In this document: positions 57,916-64,000 of the stretch, piece by piece
Numbering within the stretch: position 1 is the stretch's first letter
Layout: each line of letters opens with the position of its first letter
Source: an uncultured Clostridia bacterium
Lineage (GTDB): Bacteria; Bacillota; Clostridia; Oscillospirales; Acutalibacteraceae
Length of the DNA: 64,000 nt
Direction: 5' to 3'
Assembly: GCA_946183365.1 (NCBI GenBank)
Contig: CAMHAH010000014.1
Span: forward strand, 1-64,000
Made by a program: the position numbers and the translations under genes
The notes under the pieces: model-generated
The model's input: the letters and a program-made list of their open reading frames with translations, nothing else
Databases searched by the model: none
What the model was told of the DNA's origin: nothing

Positions 57916-58074
57916 ATACTAAGTTTCCATTAAACGCTTTAACAAATTTATTAACGGAAAATTTCGTAGAACAAGGCGGACGACGCAGGCAGGCTGGCGC
58001 CTGTCAAGGAGGACAACGAAGTTATACGGAATTTAACGCAATAAATGTTAAAGTGTTTTAATGAAACTTAGTAT
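57916..58074. mobile_element. Complete MITE-like palindromic element, 159 bp
   Basis: ATACTAAGTTTCCATTAAA at the left is matched by AATGAAACTTAGTAT at the right. The interior (TTAACGGAAAATTTCG, CAGGCTGGCGCCTGTCAAGGA) aligns with the copy at 17947-18104. It ends 21 bp before the start codon of the 165-aa protein gene, so that gene's promoter must lie in or beyond the element. Confidence 0.8.
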
Positions 58075-58136
58075 TATATTTATTTAAATATAACATATAA
58101 AATCACAATTGTCATCACCTATTATGAAAAAAGTCA

Positions 58137-58166
58137 GAAAAAAATCCCGCCTCATAAGAAGCGGGA
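58137..58166 (-). terminator. Intrinsic terminator of the SNF symporter gene
   Basis: Minus strand: TCCCGC-TTCTTATGAG-GCGGGA then TTTTTTTCTG. Confidence 0.85.
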
Positions 58167-58187
58167 CCGTTTTACCATTGTTATTTA

Positions 58188-59567
58188 TCAGTATACGCCC
58201 AGTGAGCCGAGCAGAAGCACCACGAGCATCACGGGAGCGACGAACTTGACCATTACGGTATACAGCCAGCGTCTGCCGAACTTCTCGCCGTTCTTTGTCG
58301 CCTCGTCGATGATGGTCTTGGGCTTCAATATCCAGCCGACCAGTATGCAGGTACCGATAGCCAGTACGGGCATGAGGACGTTGTTTGACAGATAATCCAT
58401 GATATCCAGGATCTGTCCTACGGTACCGTTAGGCAGCTTGAACTCGAAGTAGAACGCGTTGTAGCCTAAGCAGACTACGGTGCTGAGCACCAGGGCGATG
58501 ATACCCTCGGTGACTGTAGCCTTATGGCGGGACATACCCTTATCTATCATGCCCGAGCAGATAGCCTCCATGATTGAGATACAGCTCGTCAGAGCGGCGA
58601 ACAGTACCATGATGAAGAAGATCGCGCCGAATATATTGCCCGCGACGCCCATCTGAGCGAAGATCTTGGGCATAGCGACGAACATCAGTCCGGGACCCGC
58701 TGACATACCCTCGGGGCCGAGGAACACATATACTGCGGGGATTATCATAACGCCCGCGAGGAACGCTACGACGGTATCGAAGATCTCGATCTGGTTTACG
58801 GATCTGATGAGGTTGTCCTCATCCTTGAAGTATGAGCCGTAGGTGACCATGATACCCATAGCTACGCTGATGCTGTAGAACAGCTGACCCATGGCGTCCA
58901 TGATGGTCATGAGGACGTCCCTCACCCCTACTCCGTCAAAGTTGGGGATGACATATACCGCGAGGCCCTGCAGACCGGTCCTGCCGCCGCTCTCTTCAGA
59001 ACCCGTGAGGGTGAGCGAGTAGACGGCGATACCGATGATAAGCACGAAGAGGATGGGCATGAGCACCTTTGAGATAGCCTCGATACCCTTGTTTACTCCG
59101 CGGAAGATGACCACGGCGGTCATGAGCAGGAACACGAAGTTATAGATGATAGGCTCTGAATAGCCCGTGATGAACGTTGTAAAGAAATTGTCGTCAGCCG
59201 CGGCTGCGCCCTGACCGAATATAAATACCAGAGAGTACTTCAATACCCAGCCGCCGATAACGCAGTAGTAGGGCATGATGATGAACGGTACTATGCTCGC
59301 CAGACCGCCGAGCCAGCCCCAGCCCTTTTTGAGCTTGCCGTAGGCGGTAAGACAGCTCTGCTTGGTTTTTCTGCCTATGGATACCTCTGTCATAAGCAGA
59401 GTGAAGCCGAAGGTCAGCGCGAGGATGATATATATCACCAGAAACAGTCCGCCGCCGTCCTTAGCCGCAAGATAAGGAAATCTCCATATATTTCCCAGAC
59501 CTACCGCGCTGCCCGCCGCCGCGAGCACAAAGCCGACAGAGCCCGAGAAAGAGCTTCTTTTTTCCAT
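58188..59567 (-). CDS. Neurotransmitter:sodium symporter family (SNF) transporter
   Basis: A 459-aa protein with 11-12 membrane helices. The N-terminal GFVLAAAGSAVGLGNIWRFPYLA is the invariant LeuT/SNF sodium and substrate motif (helix 1). Further landmarks are MPYYCVIGGWVLKYSLVF and a helix 6-8 region with GQLFYSISVAMGIMVTYGSY. These sodium-driven carriers import amino acids such as Trp, Leu or Ala. Start set at 59567 with GAGGTG upstream. No riboswitch is seen in front of this gene (the glycine riboswitch in the window serves another gene). Confidence 0.93.
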   Translation of the reverse strand: MEKRSSFSGSVGFVLAAAGSAVGLGNIWRFPYLAAKDGGGLFLVIYIILALTFGFTLLMTEVSIGRKTKQSCLTAYGKLKKGWGWLGGLASIVPFIIMPYYCVIGGWVLKYSLVFIFGQGAAAADDNFFTTFITGYSEPIIYNFVFLLMTAVVIFRGVNKGIEAISKVLMPILFVLIIGIAVYSLTLTGSEESGGRTGLQGLAVYVIPNFDGVGVRDVLMTIMDAMGQLFYSISVAMGIMVTYGSYFKDEDNLIRSVNQIEIFDTVVAFLAGVMIIPAVYVFLGPEGMSAGPGLMFVAMPKIFAQMGVAGNIFGAIFFIMVLFAALTSCISIMEAICSGMIDKGMSRHKATVTEGIIALVLSTVVCLGYNAFYFEFKLPNGTVGQILDIMDYLSNNVLMPVLAIGTCILVGWILKPKTIIDEATKNGEKFGRRWLYTVMVKFVAPVMLVVLLLGSLGVY

Positions 59568-59775
59568 TGTTCTACACCTCATTTATAATACTGGTTGCGT
59601 AAATTTTATTTTACCATATTTGACAGTCTTAAACAAGTATTAGCACGAAAATGAATAATCTTTCATATCGGGGGATTTTTTGCATAGAATATCTGCCGAA
59701 AGGGTAATTCGACGGGTAATTACGCAGTTATTTGATAAGATCGAGGATAAGGCGGTATCTCACTGAAATAAACTC

Positions 59776-59804
59776 TTGCTCTTTTATATGATTTAAGGTA
59801 AAAT
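59776..59804 (+). promoter_or_regulatory. Sigma-A-type promoter of the ABC-F gene
   Basis: TTGCTC (59776-59781), 17 bp, TAAAAT (59799-59804). The leader is only ~35 nt, so the long attenuator leaders of antibiotic-resistance ABC-F genes are absent. Confidence 0.5.
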
Positions 59805-59843
59805 ATATTTTCAGTGACACTATCGCGGACGGGAGGCGATCAT

Positions 59844-61751
<1,908 letters not shown>

Positions 61752-61793
61752 TAAAGTTTCAGATATATTATTGTTTAATTTAGCTGTTTATAG

Positions 61794-61818
61794 ACGTCTC
61801 CCGCCCGGGAGGCGTTTT
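61794..61818 (+). terminator. Intrinsic terminator of the ABC-F gene
   Basis: ACGTCTCCC-GCC-CGGGAGGCGT (one G-U) followed by TTTTATC. Confidence 0.8.
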
Positions 61819-61842
61819 ATCAATCATAACATATCTATAAAA

Positions 61843-61877
61843 CAAAAAGCGGACAGGGGCCTGTGACCTCTGTCCGC
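61843..61877 (-). terminator. Intrinsic terminator of the glmM operon
   Basis: Minus strand: GCGGACAG(AGGTCACAGGCC)CTGTCCGC followed by TTTTTG. Confidence 0.85.
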
Positions 61878-61946
61878 GTTGTTATGTTAAATATACCTTC
61901 TTGTAAAGCCTGTTGCTTTACCTAAAACCAATCAGCCGATCGCCGA

Positions 61947-63293
61947 TCAGGCGAGGTGACCTTTAGCCTTGATAACCTCGATGACCTCGTCTACGTACTT
62001 CTCGCAGACCTCGTCTGAGCCTGCCTCTACCATTACGCGGATAACGGGCTCTGTGCCGCTCTCGCGCACGAGGATACGTCCGTCCTCGCCGAGTTCCTCA
62101 GCGACCTTCTTAACGGCTGCCTGTACGTCGGGATCGTTCTGAGCGTCGGGCTTAGACTTGACGCGTACGTTCTTGAGTACCTGCGGATAGAATACGCAGG
62201 GAGCCGCGAGCTCGCTCATCGGCTTCTTCTTGGCGAGCATGACCTCCATCATCTTCAATGATGTGAGGATACCGTCGCCTGTAGTAGCGTACTTGCTGAA
62301 TATGATATGGCCGCTCTGCTCGCCGCCGATACGGTTGCCTTCTTCGACCATGTTCTCATAAACATACTTGTCGCCGACCTTGGTCTTGACATAATCGATA
62401 CCGACCTTGTCGAGAGCCTTGTACAGACCGAAGTTGCTCATGATAGTGGTGACTACCTTGTTGTTGAGCAGCTTGCCGCGCTCCTTCATATACAGACCGT
62501 ATACATACAGGATGTGGTCGCCTGTGACAACGTTGCCCTTCTCGTCTACACATAAGCAGCGGTCGGCGTCGCCGTCATAAGCAAAGCCTATGTCGAGACC
62601 GTTGTCTACGACGAACTTCTGCAGGTGCTCGATGTGAGTAGAACCGCAGTCGGTGTTGATATTGTAGCCGTCGGGAGCGTCGTTGATAACATAGGTCTTA
62701 GCGCCGAGAGCGTCGAACACGCCCTTAGCGATACTCCATGAAGCGCCGTTAGCGCAGTCAAGACCGACCTTGACGCCCTTGAAGCTGTATTTGCTCATAG
62801 AGATGAGATAGCCGATATAACGGTTACGGCCGGATACATAGTCTACGGTCCTGCCGATATCCTCTCTTTCGGCTACGGGGATCTCGAGCTTGCCGTCGAT
62901 ATAATCCTCGACCTTCAAGAGGGTCTCCTCCTCCATCTTCTCGCCCTTGCCGTTGAGCACCTTGATACCGTTGTCATAGAACGGGTTGTGAGAAGCGGAG
63001 ATCATGATACCGCAGTCAAAGTCATCTGTGCGTGTGATATAAGCTACCGAGGGGGTGGTGGTGACGTGCATGATATAAGCGTCAGCGCCGCTCGCCATAA
63101 GACCCGTGCACAGAGCGTACTCGAACATATAAGAAGAACGGCGGGTGTCCTTACCGATGAGGACCTTAGCCTTCTTACCCTGATTAGCGCCGTAGTACCA
63201 GCCGAGGAAACGGCCGATCTGAACGGCGTGCTCAAAGGTCAGATCCTTGTTAGCCTCGCCGCGGAAACCGTCTGTACCGAAATATTTACCCAT
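61947..63293 (-). CDS. glmM: Phosphoglucosamine mutase GlmM
   Basis: A 448-aa alpha-D-phosphohexomutase converting glucosamine-6-P to glucosamine-1-P for UDP-GlcNAc synthesis. N-terminal GKYFGTDGFRGEANKDLTFE is diagnostic. The phosphoserine loop is GIMISASHNPFYDNG (about 96-110), the metal loop AYDGDADRCLCVDEKG (about 238), the sugar loop GGEQSGHIIFSKYATTGDG, and the phosphate loop RESGTEPVIRVMVEA. Cell-wall precursor role links it to MurA/MurG in this window. It follows the LbH acyltransferase gene by 5 bp: one operon. Confidence 0.96.
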   Translation of the reverse strand: MGKYFGTDGFRGEANKDLTFEHAVQIGRFLGWYYGANQGKKAKVLIGKDTRRSSYMFEYALCTGLMASGADAYIMHVTTTPSVAYITRTDDFDCGIMISASHNPFYDNGIKVLNGKGEKMEEETLLKVEDYIDGKLEIPVAEREDIGRTVDYVSGRNRYIGYLISMSKYSFKGVKVGLDCANGASWSIAKGVFDALGAKTYVINDAPDGYNINTDCGSTHIEHLQKFVVDNGLDIGFAYDGDADRCLCVDEKGNVVTGDHILYVYGLYMKERGKLLNNKVVTTIMSNFGLYKALDKVGIDYVKTKVGDKYVYENMVEEGNRIGGEQSGHIIFSKYATTGDGILTSLKMMEVMLAKKKPMSELAAPCVFYPQVLKNVRVKSKPDAQNDPDVQAAVKKVAEELGEDGRILVRESGTEPVIRVMVEAGSDEVCEKYVDEVIEVIKAKGHLA

Positions 63294-63298
63294 AGGAA

Positions 63299-63955
63299 TT
63301 ACCTCTTTTCTACAATTTCTCCGCTGTTTTTATAAATGCTGTTCTCGGGAACTACGCCGCGAACGCATGAGGTCGGATAGACGTTGGAGTGTCTGCCGAT
63401 CACTGTACCGGGGTTGCAAACGGCGTTGCAGCCGACCTCTACATAGTCGCCCAGCATAGCGCCGAACTTCTTGAGACCTGTTTCGATCTTCTCGGTACCG
63501 TTATGTACAACTACGAGCTGCTTGTCGCTCTTAACGTTGGATGTGATAGAGCCCGCGCCCATGTGTGAGAAGTAGCCGAGGATGGAGTCGCCGACATAGT
63601 TGTAGTGAGGGGTCTGAACGTGATCGAAGAGGATTACGTTCTTGAGCTCAGCGGAGTTGCCGACTACGCAGTCTGCGCCGACAAGAGCCGAGCCGCGGAT
63701 GAAAGCGCACTGGCGGACCTCGGTGTTGGGTCCGATGATGCACGGAGCGCCGAGATAGGCAGAGTCGAATACCTTAGCGGTCTTATGTACCCATACCTGG
63801 GGAGCTCTCTCGATGTAATCGTCGCCCAGGGTCTCGCCCAGAGCGATTATCATATCTTTGATGCCCTTTAATGCCTCCCAAGGATAGGTGAACTGTGAGA
63901 GGTAATCCTTGGCAAGCGTATGATCGAGATCATACAGGTCTTTGATAGTATACAT
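63299..63955 (-). CDS. GlmU-like left-handed beta-helix acyltransferase
   Basis: 218 aa. Hexapeptide-repeat fold (VWVHKTAKVFDSAYLGAPCI, IGPNTEVRQC, VVGNSAELKNVILFD) with the GlmU acetyltransferase-type segments HYNYVGDSILGYFSHMGAG and SITSNVKSDKQ. It is about half the length of bifunctional GlmU and lacks the pyrophosphorylase domain (no GTxxP-type N-terminus). Adjacent to glmM, whose product is the substrate of GlmU-type acetylation, so it may be the acetyltransferase half of a split GlmU, or a nucleotide-sugar acyltransferase. The N-terminal ~55 residues are helical. Confidence 0.82.
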   Translation of the reverse strand: MYTIKDLYDLDHTLAKDYLSQFTYPWEALKGIKDMIIALGETLGDDYIERAPQVWVHKTAKVFDSAYLGAPCIIGPNTEVRQCAFIRGSALVGADCVVGNSAELKNVILFDHVQTPHYNYVGDSILGYFSHMGAGSITSNVKSDKQLVVVHNGTEKIETGLKKFGAMLGDYVEVGCNAVCNPGTVIGRHSNVYPTSCVRGVVPENSIYKNSGEIVEKR

Positions 63956-63957
63956 TA

Positions 63958-64000
63958 TTACAGTCTCTCTTTCTTCTCGATATCGAGGAAGTATTTGTAT
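63958..64000 (-). CDS. C-terminal end of an upstream gene (partial)
   Basis: Reading the minus strand from the window edge gives YKYFLDIEKEERL then TAA at 63958-63960, 2 bp before the LbH gene start. The tight spacing suggests the same operon. Only 13 codons are visible, so no identification is possible. Confidence 0.4.
   Translation of the reverse strand, partial: YKYFLDIEKKERL

Overview
The window reads as chromosomal DNA of a spore-forming, Gram-positive, anaerobic Clostridium-class bacterium, most likely a gut Ruminococcus-like member of the Oscillospiraceae/Ruminococcaceae. The reasons are a spoIIAA-spoIIAB-sigF operon, a division and cell-wall (dcw) cluster with a SpoVD-type PBP, a class B sortase with an SPKTG-type substrate, dockerin-like and cohesin-like secreted proteins, a NADP-type glutamate dehydrogenase, and several iron-sulfur flavoenzymes typical of anaerobes. 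Genus is inferred, not proven.

Layout. 1-410: the right end of a short palindromic repeat and a minus-strand glycine riboswitch with its terminator; the regulated gene lies left of the window. 411-4285: a housekeeping run (FliB-like protein, trmN6, rsmI, folC). 4407-5780: the sigma-F operon. 5880-11696 (minus): ssnA-ygfK-hydantoinase, part of the anaerobic purine-degradation set. 11920-17559 (plus, divergent): three iron-sulfur/flavin subunits whose architecture matches a Sporomusa-type electron-bifurcating transhydrogenase, then a radical SAM protein. An aldo/keto reductase remnant, a miniature repeat element and gdhA follow. 19925-32699 (minus): mraZ-rsmH-ftsL-spoVD-mraY-ftsW-murG-murA-ftsQ-ftsZ, with murC/D/E/F absent and murG bracketed by inverted copies of a heptamer-ended repeat. 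33122-33418: a small phage-like DUF6291 gene.

33844-39953 (minus) is the most unusual locus: a DltA-like adenylation enzyme, a carrier protein, a LysA-fold PLP decarboxylase, a large AlgI-like MBOAT acyltransferase and an SGNH-type DltD/AlgJ-like protein. It looks like a surface aminoacylation system with an added decarboxylase, possibly acting on carrier-bound amino acid as BtrK does. 41446-47216 (minus): a CobW-family metallochaperone with a long His/Asp tract, a dockerin-like secreted protein, sortase B, a small membrane protein and a sortase-anchored cohesin-like protein with (TEPA)n repeats, the last preceded by a highly structured leader RNA. 47696-49746: an HTH-like protein, a ProX-type tRNA editing enzyme and a metallo-beta-lactamase-fold hydrolase. 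50012-53991 (plus): an acyl-CoA synthetase paired with a CAT-fold acyltransferase-like protein that lacks the catalytic His, and a lone sugar-type binding lipoprotein. 54100-59567 (minus): membrane proteins and an SNF-family sodium symporter. 59844-61751: an ABC-F ATPase. 61947-63955 (minus): glmM and a GlmU-like left-handed beta-helix acyltransferase.

Two families of short non-coding repeats are scattered between genes: (i) a ~158-bp palindromic MITE with ATACTAA ends and (ii) elements bounded by arrays of the heptamer GGAGTTA/GGAGTGA. All functional statements come from reading the sequence and family knowledge; no database search was run.
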